Origin: a virus
Direction: 5' to 3' (one strand)
IMG/VR virus record: IMGVR_UViG_3300008262_006986
Location: 45,066 to 109,065 of that record
DNA length: 64,000 nucleotides
Part shown: piece by piece, positions 47,727 to 55,415 of the stretch
Layout of the letters: each line of letters opens with the position of its first letter
Numbering within the stretch: position 1 is the first letter of the stretch
The notes under the pieces: generated by a model
Database searches by the model: none
The model's input: only the letters and a program-made list of their open reading frames with translations
Told to the model about the DNA's origin: nothing
Program-made: the position numbers and the translations under genes

Positions 47727-48149
47727 ATGAGCTTTATGAAAATCCGTGCTACTGATGTTTTTGATGCCGAGTTATCTAAAGATAGCAGTTTTGTGACTGA
47801 AACTACTGCATACGATAAAATCAATGAATGTTTTCATAAAATATTTGAGTTTTATCCCCATTTCAAACCTACAGAAAACATCACACAAAAAGATTTTAAT
47901 ATTGTAAATTCTTTTACCAATGAAAAATCTTTTGAAAAGTCGGTTGATGTTTGTTTGCGATTGCTTGAAAAATTTTCGCACCAAGAGTACGAAAAGATTG
48001 TTGATGATGATGATGAGTTTGATGGCTCTGTGACCAGAGACTCTCAAATTATCGTTACTTGCATGAATCAATTAATTGATTGTAAAGTACCACATCATTA
48101 CAAGCCGGGATTTTTAATTTTGCTGGTTCGCTACTGTTATTACAACTAG
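47727..48149 (+). CDS. Hypothetical protein, 140 aa
   Basis: ATG 47727 has GGAGGATTT upstream; the reading from 47694 lies in the promoter region. It is a helical, acidic protein ('KIVDDDDEFDGSVTRDSQ') with no recognised domain. First of a run of small plus-strand genes (47.7-49.7 kb) that look like phage early or accessory genes. Confidence 0.6.
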   Translation: MSFMKIRATDVFDAELSKDSSFVTETTAYDKINECFHKIFEFYPHFKPTENITQKDFNIVNSFTNEKSFEKSVDVCLRLLEKFSHQEYEKIVDDDDEFDGSVTRDSQIIVTCMNQLIDCKVPHHYKPGFLILLVRYCYYN

Positions 48150-48167
48150 AATGTTACAGGAGGCCTC

Positions 48168-48497
48168 ATGTTAAATATAAGGTGTAAGGCCGATCTGGAA
48201 GCAATAAAAAAAAGACTCAACAGTCTTCCTCAAGGAGATTTTTCAGTCACCAGTATAGGTGCTAAAAACTACTTGATGTGGGCTGGAGGAGACTGGGAAC
48301 CAGAATATGACTTTGCGGTCCATGAGTTTTTTGCTAACTCGAAAGCCGATTTGAAGAATCTTTTGGATGATTTGAATTTTTACAAGCAAGCTAACATGAA
48401 GCTTTTGGAAGTTCAAAATAAACAGTCAGAAGACATTGAATTGCTAAGGATACAAATTGAAGAATTGAGAAATTCTTTAATGGATGACCTCAGATAG
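48168..48497 (+). CDS. Hypothetical protein with C-terminal coiled coil, 109 aa
   Basis: The C-terminal 45 residues form a likely coiled coil ('LKNLLDDLNFYKQANMKLLE...'). The N-terminus has 'NYLMWAGGDWEPEYDFA'. GGAGG precedes the ATG. Function unknown. Confidence 0.6.
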   Translation: MLNIRCKADLEAIKKRLNSLPQGDFSVTSIGAKNYLMWAGGDWEPEYDFAVHEFFANSKADLKNLLDDLNFYKQANMKLLEVQNKQSEDIELLRIQIEELRNSLMDDLR

Positions 48498-48507
48498 GAG
48501 TTTCTAG

Positions 48508-48711
48508 ATGAAAGTTTTTGAAAAGAGTTTGCTTGCTGTTGATAATATGGGATTGTCCCAAAAAGACAATTCTATCACCTTGCCAGAAGCGGAGATTTAT
48601 AAAATTAAGTATGAGGATAAATATGGCCGTCAATTACTTGCTGCTGGAGAAGAGCAAAAAGTAATGAGGACTTTAGCTAAAGCAGGCTATAAAATCAATA
48701 TAGAAAGATGA
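48508..48711 (+). CDS. Hypothetical protein, 67 aa
   Basis: Small basic alpha/beta protein starting MKVFEKSLLAVDN behind AGGAG, ending 'LAKAGYKINIER'. It overlaps the next start by 4 bases (ATGA). No family recognised. Confidence 0.55.
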   Translation: MKVFEKSLLAVDNMGLSQKDNSITLPEAEIYKIKYEDKYGRQLLAAGEEQKVMRTLAKAGYKINIER

Positions 48712-49028
48712 ATTATTTCGAAAGAAATTTGTATTTTATAAATCAAGGTTATCATAAATTTGATTTACCTAAAGAACATGTTTGGATCAAGAGATATTTT
48801 AAAACTAAGCTTCAATCAGTTTTTTTAAAGTATTTTTATACTACTAGAACGGCCAAACATTTTGTAGAACATACAGGGTATTATACAACTATACCAAATT
48901 TAAGTAAATTATCGAATAAGTTTTATTTTTTGATGGACATGTTCGCAGAAGCAAAAAAAAATATGGACCTTGATTTGTTGACAAAAATAACCACTAAAAA
49001 AGTTAGAATGCCAAAAAGATTTTATTGA
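48708..49028 (+). CDS. Hypothetical protein, 106 aa
   Basis: Basic, aromatic protein starting MNYFERNLYFINQGY, translationally coupled to the previous gene. It contains 'AKHFVEHTGYYTTIPNLSKL'. No recognised motif. Confidence 0.55.
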   Translation: MNYFERNLYFINQGYHKFDLPKEHVWIKRYFKTKLQSVFLKYFYTTRTAKHFVEHTGYYTTIPNLSKLSNKFYFLMDMFAEAKKNMDLDLLTKITTKKVRMPKRFY

Positions 49029-49041
49029 ACATATATATTGC

Positions 49042-49254
49042 ATGAAGAAATTTGCAGAGTGGTTAAAAACAAGAGAATCATCAGCTACTACAAGGGCTAG
49101 AGAAGCGTGGGCTCGATATGGGGCATATCCACCTAGTGCTGGCTTTACATCACATTCCTCTTCACCTCCTTTTGCATGGGAAAAGATGAATAAGGAATTT
49201 CCCAAGATTCTTGTTCCCAAGAAAAAGAAGAAAAAAAACAAAAAGAAAAAATAA
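49042..49254 (+). CDS. Small tagged protein with poly-Lys tail, 70 aa
   Basis: It begins 'MKKFAEWLKTRESSATT', a clear copy of the tag with a T-R-E that a prohead protease might use. The middle is rich in Ser, Pro and aromatics, and the last ~14 residues are almost all Lys. Such a protein would bind packaged DNA, as T4 internal proteins do. ACATATATATTGC abuts the ATG with no ribosome-binding site, so late and leaderless expression is likely. Confidence 0.65.
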   Translation: MKKFAEWLKTRESSATTRAREAWARYGAYPPSAGFTSHSSSPPFAWEKMNKEFPKILVPKKKKKKNKKKK

Positions 49255-49257
49255 TTC

Positions 49258-49266
49258 TGGTATAAT
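49258..49266 (+). promoter_or_regulatory. Extended -10 promoter
   Basis: TGGTATAAT, an extended -10 (TGnTATAAT), lies 23 bases before the ATG at 49290. Confidence 0.45.
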
Positions 49267-49289
49267 TTGTTACCGGATGAGTTTTTGTA

Positions 49290-49673
49290 ATGTACAAAAA
49301 GTATTTCAACTTAAAAAAAATAAAAGGCGTTACTGAAGTATACTTTGTGTTTAAATACGCAGAGTTTTTTAGCAATCGTCGCTTAAATATTCCTACTAAT
49401 AACTTTATTCCTTTGAACCCTGCACTCATAGACCACACAAATAACTCGTTCGTTTTTCATGCCAATCAAATTGAAAAAATAAAAACTTATAATTTTATAG
49501 TCAGCTTGGAAATGAATGAGTCCAATCAACTGGAACGGCTTCTTCCAGTACCATTTGAACACATAACCAAATCTTTGACTAAAAACGAAAGAGCTAGAAT
49601 TGATGAATTGAAAAAGATCAATTATGATTGTCAATTAGAAGTTTTTCAAGTTTATATGAAATCTAGTAATTGA
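49290..49673 (+). CDS. Hypothetical protein, 127 aa
   Basis: Starts MYKKYFNLKKIKGVTEVYFVF. Beta-rich first half, helical end ('LTKNERARIDELKKINYD'). It has its own extended -10 promoter but no strong ribosome-binding site. Function unknown. Confidence 0.55.
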   Translation: MYKKYFNLKKIKGVTEVYFVFKYAEFFSNRRLNIPTNNFIPLNPALIDHTNNSFVFHANQIEKIKTYNFIVSLEMNESNQLERLLPVPFEHITKSLTKNERARIDELKKINYDCQLEVFQVYMKSSN

Positions 49674-49719
49674 TGTAAAACATACAAATACAGTTCAAAG
49701 TACAAAATTCCTTAGACAG

Positions 49720-49727
49720 CATAAATA
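49720..49727 (+). promoter_or_regulatory. Late-type promoter box CATAAATA
   Basis: It matches TATAAATA at 7 of 8 positions and ends 5 bases before ATG 49733. No ribosome-binding site is present, so the mRNA would be leaderless. Confidence 0.5.
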
Positions 49728-49732
49728 ATAGT

Positions 49733-50452
49733 ATGATAAACTATAGCAATCAAATTCAGTACGACTGTCATGGTGTTCCGGTAGATTGTGCTGATTTTAC
49801 GATAAAAAGGCATGATACCAGACCAGTTTTCAAAGTAGATGTGACAGACTGTGAGCAGCCAATAAACTTGACCAACCTCGTTGTTGAAGCAAGTATGTGG
49901 GTTAACGCTAAATTGAAGTCTAATATAACGACACTAACATCGACTATTCAATTTGCAGATAATATTGGATTTGAGCAAATTAATATGGATACTATTATCC
50001 AAGTTGGTAATGGTCGTGCATTTGAAAGAATGCTTGTAGAATCAATAGACGAAGAAAATAAAACTGTAAATGTATTTCGTGGTCAAATGAATACAGAAAT
50101 ATACAGTTGGAAGAAAGGAACAGGCATACGACTTTTAAGATTTTTGAATAATTCTGCTATCGGAGAAATGGAATTTCAAGATATTGAGCAACTAGATGGA
50201 ACAACATTAGAAAATCAATTAATAAGAAGTACTCTTATATATGAATGGATGCCTGATGACACTTGTCTTTCAGGAAAATACTTCCTAGAATTTAAGTTGT
50301 TGGAAATATGTGCAACTGCACCAGCACCTATAGCATCAAATGTTCCGAACTATCATTGCTATTTGGGTGACAATGTTTGTTGGGCAAGAAGATTTCCAAA
50401 TGACAGAGAAGGTTTTTTGATTGAGGTTTTAGATTCACCCACAGCAGAATGA
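49733..50452 (+). CDS. Probable virion protein, 239 aa
   Basis: A beta-rich protein with 'RPVFKVDVTDCEQPINLTNLV', 'GRAFERMLVESIDEENKTV' and 'FLEFKLLEI', the style of phage baseplate- or fibre-associated proteins that carry an 'attribute of parameter' layer. It lies directly behind a late box and lacks enzyme motifs. The structural role is inferred from composition and the late promoter. Confidence 0.5.
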   Translation: MINYSNQIQYDCHGVPVDCADFTIKRHDTRPVFKVDVTDCEQPINLTNLVVEASMWVNAKLKSNITTLTSTIQFADNIGFEQINMDTIIQVGNGRAFERMLVESIDEENKTVNVFRGQMNTEIYSWKKGTGIRLLRFLNNSAIGEMEFQDIEQLDGTTLENQLIRSTLIYEWMPDDTCLSGKYFLEFKLLEICATAPAPIASNVPNYHCYLGDNVCWARRFPNDREGFLIEVLDSPTAE

Positions 50453-50469
50453 GGAGCTAAATAAATCTG

Positions 50470-51015
50470 ATGAGTTTTGATCATAAAAGATACAGAATAA
50501 ATTTTCAAATTCGGGCAAATACAGTAAGAGTTAGTCATGATAATAATCAGCTAGGTATCATGACTGTTGATAAAGCTAGGCAATATGCACAAACACAAGG
50601 TTTAGACCTTATAGAAACGGTACCGGGAGCAAATCCTCCCGTTTGTATAATTGAAAATTTTAGTAAGTTTAAATATGAAAATAAGTTGCGAGAGAAAGAA
50701 GCTCGTAAAAAACAGAAAAAGACGATGGTCGTTCTGAAAGAAATTCGTCTGACACCATCAATTACAGATCATGATTTGGAAACCAAAGCCAAGATGGCTG
50801 TAAGGTTTCTGCAAGAAGAAAAAAAGGTTCTAGTGAGTATGAAATTTACTCATAGAGAAATGAACCACAAGGATATTGGTTTTCAAACATTTGAAAAATT
50901 GTTCTTAGTAACTAAAGATTATGGACAAGTTGACGGTGTTTTGAAGTTTGCGGGGCAAAAACTGTGCTGCACGATAAGTCCTGTGGGACAAAAAAATGAA
51001 TCTAGAACAAATTAA
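50470..51015 (+). CDS. infC: Translation initiation factor IF3, 181 aa
   Basis: Both IF3 domains are present: the N-terminal 'RINFQIRANTVRVSHDNNQ' and 'GLDLIETVPGANPPVCIIE' with 'FSKFKYEN', a Lys-rich linker helix ('EARKKQKKTMVVLKEIRL'), and the C-terminal 'KAKMAVRFLQEEKKVLVSM', 'FTHREMNHKDIG'. Length equals bacterial IF3. IF3 checks start codons and rejects leaderless mRNAs and unusual starts. A phage copy could shift these rules for phage mRNAs. GGAG lies 13 bases before ATG 50470, which is long. It overlaps the next gene by 20 bases. Confidence 0.9.
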   Translation: MSFDHKRYRINFQIRANTVRVSHDNNQLGIMTVDKARQYAQTQGLDLIETVPGANPPVCIIENFSKFKYENKLREKEARKKQKKTMVVLKEIRLTPSITDHDLETKAKMAVRFLQEEKKVLVSMKFTHREMNHKDIGFQTFEKLFLVTKDYGQVDGVLKFAGQKLCCTISPVGQKNESRTN

Positions 51016-51952
51016 ACAAGCTAATAATTTTTTGTATTCTTCAATCTTGTGTGAAACAAAACAAGAAATAGATACATTTAGCTCTGTATCTTGCTTGAAA
51101 AATTTATTAGCACTATTAAGTAGCCCTGTGTCTAAAAATTACAATAATCCTTTTGCTAGGATTCATGAATTTTTTAATGCAATTGATTTAAACCATAAAG
51201 GATTATCTGGTTTTTTGGAAACTGTTTTTACACCTGCTTTTTTTCAAAAGTGTCATGAAATTAATTCAATCATACAATTTTGTGAAGAAAAAGCTTTTTC
51301 GCTCAAAAAGGATTTAACATCGCTATCGAAAGTTATCATAGATGAAATACAACCAGATTTTTTGAATTTTGTAGGTAATCCAGAAGTTACTAAAGTGTAT
51401 ACTCGCTTTCTTCCAGAAAAGACCAGATGGCTTTCAAGAACAAATAAGAAAAATCAGTCGATACATATTAAAAACAATACAACAATATCAAGTTCTTCGA
51501 ATATATTCAATATAGAAAATTATTATCACAACTCAAATTTGATTGATAATTTGAAAGATGATTTGCAAAATAAAAAAGATGTCATGTATAAAATGGGATG
51601 TACAAATATTTCTAAAGAAATTTGTTCAACAATAAAAAGCATAGAAGAATCAATTTCTTTAAAAAGACATGGTTTTCAAAGGGTAACAATATCGAAACTT
51701 TTAAGATGTCTTTCTGATTATGTTCATTGTGATGCAATAAATGTTAAACCTATCACATATATGGAATCATTATCTGGTACGGATGCTTATAAATTCATAC
51801 GCTTATGTGAAGCATTTCCACATGGGAAAGACTGGCAAGGACCGATATTCGACCATTATGCCGAACTTACATGGAAAAATGCGGAGTTTACCATTTTAAT
51901 TGGTGAAATAGACACCAGATCGTATTTCATCAGCTACATCATCGAGGAATAA
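50996..51952 (+). CDS. Hypothetical protein, 318 aa
   Basis: Starts inside the end of infC behind GGGAC. Mostly helical ('LKKDLTSLSKVIIDEIQ', 'SICSTIKSIEESIS'-like segments), with a low-complexity Asn/Ser middle ('NNTTISSSSNIFNIEN') and an ordered C-terminus ('FPHGKDWQGPIFDHYAELTW'). No family recognised. Confidence 0.6.
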   Translation: MNLEQIKQANNFLYSSILCETKQEIDTFSSVSCLKNLLALLSSPVSKNYNNPFARIHEFFNAIDLNHKGLSGFLETVFTPAFFQKCHEINSIIQFCEEKAFSLKKDLTSLSKVIIDEIQPDFLNFVGNPEVTKVYTRFLPEKTRWLSRTNKKNQSIHIKNNTTISSSSNIFNIENYYHNSNLIDNLKDDLQNKKDVMYKMGCTNISKEICSTIKSIEESISLKRHGFQRVTISKLLRCLSDYVHCDAINVKPITYMESLSGTDAYKFIRLCEAFPHGKDWQGPIFDHYAELTWKNAEFTILIGEIDTRSYFISYIIEE

Positions 51953-51954
51953 AA

Positions 51955-52332
51955 ATGGATAAGGTTGAATTTAATCTTGCAGACTTAAAAGAGCTTTTAG
52001 TTTCTGTTTATAAGAAGGCTGTAAATTCTTACCATGATTTATCAGAAATAATTGCAGAACAAGCAATAGCAGAATTCATAAATCAAAAAAAGAAACCTTT
52101 TACAGCAAGCTTGATCATTAATGATGATAAGGTTAAAACAGATACAACTTTGTGTCCGACAACATATAACAATACTACTTGGAATACAGTTAGTTTCCAA
52201 GAGGATTTTGTTTCAAATTATGTTCCTTTGCCTTTCAGCGATTCACTACCGCACTTTGGTAACTATAATAATTATAGTTTGGCAACTACGAACACAATTT
52301 CCGTAGTTACTACAACAGATTCAACAAATTAG
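51955..52332 (+). CDS. Hypothetical protein, 125 aa
   Basis: Helical N-terminus ('LADLKELLVSVYKKAVNSY') and a Thr/Asn/Tyr-rich, probably disordered C-terminus ('NNYSLATTNTISVVTT'). It begins 2 bases after the previous stop and precedes the GroES-like gene by 9 bases. Function unknown. Confidence 0.55.
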   Translation: MDKVEFNLADLKELLVSVYKKAVNSYHDLSEIIAEQAIAEFINQKKKPFTASLIINDDKVKTDTTLCPTTYNNTTWNTVSFQEDFVSNYVPLPFSDSLPHFGNYNNYSLATTNTISVVTTTDSTN

Positions 52333-52341
52333 GAGTTTAGA

Positions 52342-52680
52342 ATGGCGTGTAAGAAAAATTGTGAGACTAAGGCTTGTGCTAATTTCGAAGTTAAGGAAGT
52401 TAAGGGCTGCAAGCCTGTTGGCTCTCAAGTACTTCTTGAACTGCTTACAGCACAAGAGATTATGAACACCAAGCTGCATTTGAACAACAACAAGCCTACA
52501 AATGAATACCAAGCGTTTGTAAAGGATTTGGGGCCAAACTTGAATCCAGAAAACTGGGGATTCAAGATTGGTGATCGTGTTATTCTTTCTGGTAGTGGTG
52601 TGCCTGTGCCAAATTTTGATGATTCAGAGAGAGATCGTGTTTTGATGGAGCCACATTGCATTAAAGGTGTTTTAGTCTAA
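52342..52680 (+). CDS. groES: GroES/gp31-like co-chaperonin, 112 aa
   Basis: The GroES-type barrel is recognisable: 'PVGSQVLLELLTAQEIM', a mobile-loop-like insert ('NNNKPTNEYQAFVKDLGP') and 'WGFKIGDRVILSGSGVPV'. The N-terminus has a Cys-rich leader ('ACKKNCETKACANF'). T4 gp31 replaces GroES to fold the large capsid protein with host GroEL; no GroEL is seen here. TTAGGAG precedes the ATG. It is followed 2 bases later by dnaJ. Confidence 0.8.
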   Translation: MACKKNCETKACANFEVKEVKGCKPVGSQVLLELLTAQEIMNTKLHLNNNKPTNEYQAFVKDLGPNLNPENWGFKIGDRVILSGSGVPVPNFDDSERDRVLMEPHCIKGVLV

Positions 52681-52682
52681 TC

Positions 52683-53636
52683 GTGAACTTTTATGAAATC
52701 TTGGAAGTTAGCCATGCTGCTTCTCAAGATGAAATAGAAAAAGCTTATCGCAAAAAAGCACTTCAGTATCACCCTGATAGAAATCCGGGTAATACTGAAG
52801 TGCATTCTAAGTTTGTTGAAATACAAAATGCTTATGATACTTTGAAAAACAAAGAAAAAAGACAACAATACGATTTCAGTTTACAAGGTGGAAATAACAA
52901 TTTAGTTTTTGATATATTTGATCAAGAAAATTTAGATATAAAAATTATTTACAAGATAACAATACAAGACAGTATCCATGGCGGTGAAAAAAGTTTACGC
53001 ATTAGCAAGAAATTACCATGCGGTACTTGCAGGGGGTTCGGAGCAACATCCTTTAGGCCTTGTGATGCTTGTCATGGCTCAGGACATGTCGTTAATGCTT
53101 TGAACTCTATCTTCCAGTTTCAAACCCTTTGTGGTCGGTGCTTGGGTCACGGGAAGATTGCTTTAAATAAATGTGAAAAATGTTTTGGTTCCAAAAAAAC
53201 CAATTCGGACGAACAAACAATTGGTTTTATGGTTCCTAAAGGAATACAGAATAATATGACTCTGTGCCTAAATGGGCAAGGAAATATAGGAAATAACGGT
53301 AGAATTGGCAATCTTTATGTGCAATGTGTTTTCGAACCTGACGAAACTTTTAAAATTGATGGATTAAATCTTCTTTGTAATGTAAGGGCCAAATTTAGTA
53401 CCATGTTATTTGGTGGAAAGATAGAAATACCAACAGCAGAAAATGATGTCGTTGAAATTGAAATGCCTGCTAAAACAGAATGTTTGACTAAACTACGAGT
53501 GAAGAATAAAGGCATGTATGACATCAGAAACAACCTCAAACGAGGCGACATTATTGCGAATGTCATAGTAGACATGCCACAAGGATTTAGTAATCCAGAT
53601 GAAGTGAGAAAATTCTTAGTTGCTCATGGCATCTGA
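52683..53636 (+). CDS. dnaJ: DnaJ (Hsp40) co-chaperone, 317 aa
   Basis: Complete type I DnaJ: J domain with 'YHPDRNPGNTEV' (HPD), no long Gly/Phe linker, then the zinc-binding centre with four CxxCxGxG-like repeats ('CGTCRGFG', 'CDACHGSG', 'CGRCLGHG', 'CEKCFGS') and C-terminal substrate-binding domains. GTG start at 52683. DnaJ delivers clients to DnaK, which is not in the window, so it would act with host DnaK. Its end overlaps the convergent tagged gene by 13 bases. Confidence 0.9.
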   Translation: MNFYEILEVSHAASQDEIEKAYRKKALQYHPDRNPGNTEVHSKFVEIQNAYDTLKNKEKRQQYDFSLQGGNNNLVFDIFDQENLDIKIIYKITIQDSIHGGEKSLRISKKLPCGTCRGFGATSFRPCDACHGSGHVVNALNSIFQFQTLCGRCLGHGKIALNKCEKCFGSKKTNSDEQTIGFMVPKGIQNNMTLCLNGQGNIGNNGRIGNLYVQCVFEPDETFKIDGLNLLCNVRAKFSTMLFGGKIEIPTAENDVVEIEMPAKTECLTKLRVKNKGMYDIRNNLKRGDIIANVIVDMPQGFSNPDEVRKFLVAHGI

Positions 53637-54079
53637 TTTTTATTCTTAATTCCGTAACTTGCTTTAAGGTACTCTGGTCCAATAAACTTAGCTATACATT
53701 TGACAATCTGTGATACTTCAGACTTGTTGTCATCTGGTCTTCTTTGAAAATGAATTACAAGTGATGTAAGCTTTGGAACAATTGGCAAATCCCCTACAAT
53801 ATTATTATATTGTTTTACATCCATCGCTAGTTTAGTTCCGTTTTCCAATTCAATAGTAATTGGATTAGTGCGGTAGCTGAAATGTTTGACTACGCCGTCT
53901 ACTTGAGTGTTGGGAATTTCCATGGGAGAATAACTGATTGCAACATCTGTCCCCGGTAGAAATGTAGGATGCCCAGCAAGGGAAGAACTTGGATCGGCTT
54001 CTGTGCCAGTCCAAGTCGTTGGAAGAAAACTGCCTCCACCGATAGATTCGATGAATTTTTTGAACCCTGAAAATCTCAT
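53624..54079 (-). CDS. Tagged protein, 151 aa
   Basis: Begins 'MRFSGFKKFIESIGGGSF', a version of the tag with possible cleavage after I-E. The rest is beta-rich ('VDGVVKHFSYRTNPITIEL', 'LAMDVKQYNNIVGDLP'). A perfect minus-strand TATAAATA (54095-54088) lies 8 bases before the ATG with no ribosome-binding site. It is divergent from 54095 with 15 bp between starts. Likely a late, packaged protein; activity unknown. Confidence 0.65.
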   Translation of the reverse strand: MRFSGFKKFIESIGGGSFLPTTWTGTEADPSSSLAGHPTFLPGTDVAISYSPMEIPNTQVDGVVKHFSYRTNPITIELENGTKLAMDVKQYNNIVGDLPIVPKLTSLVIHFQRRPDDNKSEVSQIVKCIAKFIGPEYLKASYGIKNKNQMP

Positions 54080-54087
54080 TACTATCT

Positions 54088-54095
54088 TATTTATA
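54088..54095 (-). promoter_or_regulatory. Late-type promoter box TATAAATA (minus strand)
   Basis: A perfect match to the T4 late consensus. It overlaps the first base of the divergent plus-strand start codon and would begin transcription within a few bases of ATG 54079. Confidence 0.55.
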
Positions 54096-54376
54096 TGATA
54101 ACAGTAAAAAGTTTATTGTCTTTTCTTGTTGATATAGATGGAAAAAAGATAATATGTTTTTATGATCAAGAATCAAATGACATAATAACTGCTTCAGAAA
54201 TGACTGATGATGAAAAAAAACAAGTATTGGAACAAATAAACAAGGATATCTACGCACCAATTCAAGTTGTCGGCCCAGTTGAATATGCGGAGACACAAGA
54301 TATACAACAACAGTTCGATAAAATGAAGGAAGACTATGACGGCAGAAAATACGAATTTCAAGATATCAAACTCTGA
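54095..54376 (+). CDS. Hypothetical protein, 93 aa
   Basis: Starts MITVKSLLSFLVDIDGKKI; small and acidic with a helical end ('QDIQQQFDKMKEDYDGRKY'). No ribosome-binding site; TTATTTAT touches the ATG. It overlaps the next gene by 41 bases. Function unknown. Confidence 0.55.
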   Translation: MITVKSLLSFLVDIDGKKIICFYDQESNDIITASEMTDDEKKQVLEQINKDIYAPIQVVGPVEYAETQDIQQQFDKMKEDYDGRKYEFQDIKL

Positions 54377-54746
54377 TTCAGTCAAAAATAGACTGTCTGA
54401 CAGAGAAAAAAGGCTTAGAGAGACAACGGATTTGACACCAATTTATTTGAGTCAAATAATCAATTATATTGAAGCAAAAATTGAAGATGTAACAATCAAA
54501 AATATGATGTTGCAAAGAGCTAAAAAATATCCTCATTCAGCCCTGAAGAATTTTTTTTCTCGTTTTGAAAGCATTTTGAATGATTGTATCAAAATCAATA
54601 GCGAGAGAAAAAACAAGGAGTTTCTACTCAAAGAAAATAAAACTGATCCTACCCCTGTCATTGCAAAACAGGATATCTTAGAATTACAAGAGCAGATGGA
54701 ACAAGGCGTTCTTTCGGAGAAACAAGATGATCAAGCGAATTCTTGA
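54336..54746 (+). CDS. Hypothetical protein, 136 aa
   Basis: Helical, charged protein ('VKNRLSDREKRLRETTDL', 'FFSRFESILNDCIKINSER') with an acidic Gln/Glu-rich end. It starts well inside the preceding gene and overlaps dUTPase by 20 bases. Function unknown. Confidence 0.55.
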   Translation: MTAENTNFKISNSDSVKNRLSDREKRLRETTDLTPIYLSQIINYIEAKIEDVTIKNMMLQRAKKYPHSALKNFFSRFESILNDCIKINSERKNKEFLLKENKTDPTPVIAKQDILELQEQMEQGVLSEKQDDQANS

Positions 54747-55206
54747 GAAGCTGAAACAGAAGAAAGAAAAAAAAGTTGTTGTCAACATTGTTGTTGATAA
54801 TTGTGACTATTTTCCTCAGAGACAAACTGATGGGGCAGCTGGGTACGATTTGAGGGCATCAATAACAGAACCTTTAGTTCTGAAATCTTTTATTCCTATG
54901 CTGGTAGGTACTGGAATCAAGGTTGAAATTCCACATGGGTATCACGGGAAGATTTGCATCAGAAGTTCTATGGGTAAAAAAGGACTGATTATCCCAAATG
55001 CTCCCGGAATAATTGATTCAGATTACAGAGATGAAATTAAGGTGATTTTGATGAATATTTCATCGAACGAAATAACAATACAGCCAAAAGAGAGAATAGC
55101 TCAGTTTTTACTCGAAAAAAACAACGAAGTTGATTGGTCTGTTGTCAATATTTTGAGTGTCACAAAAAGAAATTTAGGTGGTTTTGGTTCAACAGGAGCT
55201 TTATGA
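54727..55206 (+). CDS. dut: Trimeric dUTPase, 159 aa
   Basis: All five dUTPase motifs: 'GAAGYDLRA', 'IRSSMGKKGL', 'GIIDSDYRDEIKV', 'RIAQFLL' and the C-terminal 'GGFGSTG'. A ~20-residue basic N-terminal extension is extra. It hydrolyses dUTP to dUMP, keeping uracil out of DNA and feeding ThyX. It overlaps both neighbours, so it is part of an operon. Confidence 0.95.
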   Translation: MIKRILEKLKQKKEKKVVVNIVVDNCDYFPQRQTDGAAGYDLRASITEPLVLKSFIPMLVGTGIKVEIPHGYHGKICIRSSMGKKGLIIPNAPGIIDSDYRDEIKVILMNISSNEITIQPKERIAQFLLEKNNEVDWSVVNILSVTKRNLGGFGSTGAL

Positions 55207-55415
55207 AAGTATTTATTTGTTTAACTGTCGCACAGGAAATTGATGGCCGTAATTTATTTGTCAGAGTGGACAAGGCATCTAAATCAAAGGATGTCGTAGA
55301 GAGTTTTATGTCTAAGGAAAAAGCTTCTTGGGTTGAAAAAATTACAACTCCAGAAGGAGAACTAAGTTTTGCTTGTGAGAGACATCCTCACGAACTAGAG
55401 GTTGAAGACGCATGA
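55203..55415 (+). CDS. Hypothetical protein, 70 aa
   Basis: ATG 55203 overlaps the dut stop (ATGA) with GGAG upstream. Small beta-alpha protein ('MKVFICLTVAQEIDGRNLF') ending in an acidic segment. Coupled to both dut and the GT2 gene. No family recognised. Confidence 0.6.
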   Translation: MKVFICLTVAQEIDGRNLFVRVDKASKSKDVVESFMSKEKASWVEKITTPEGELSFACERHPHELEVEDA

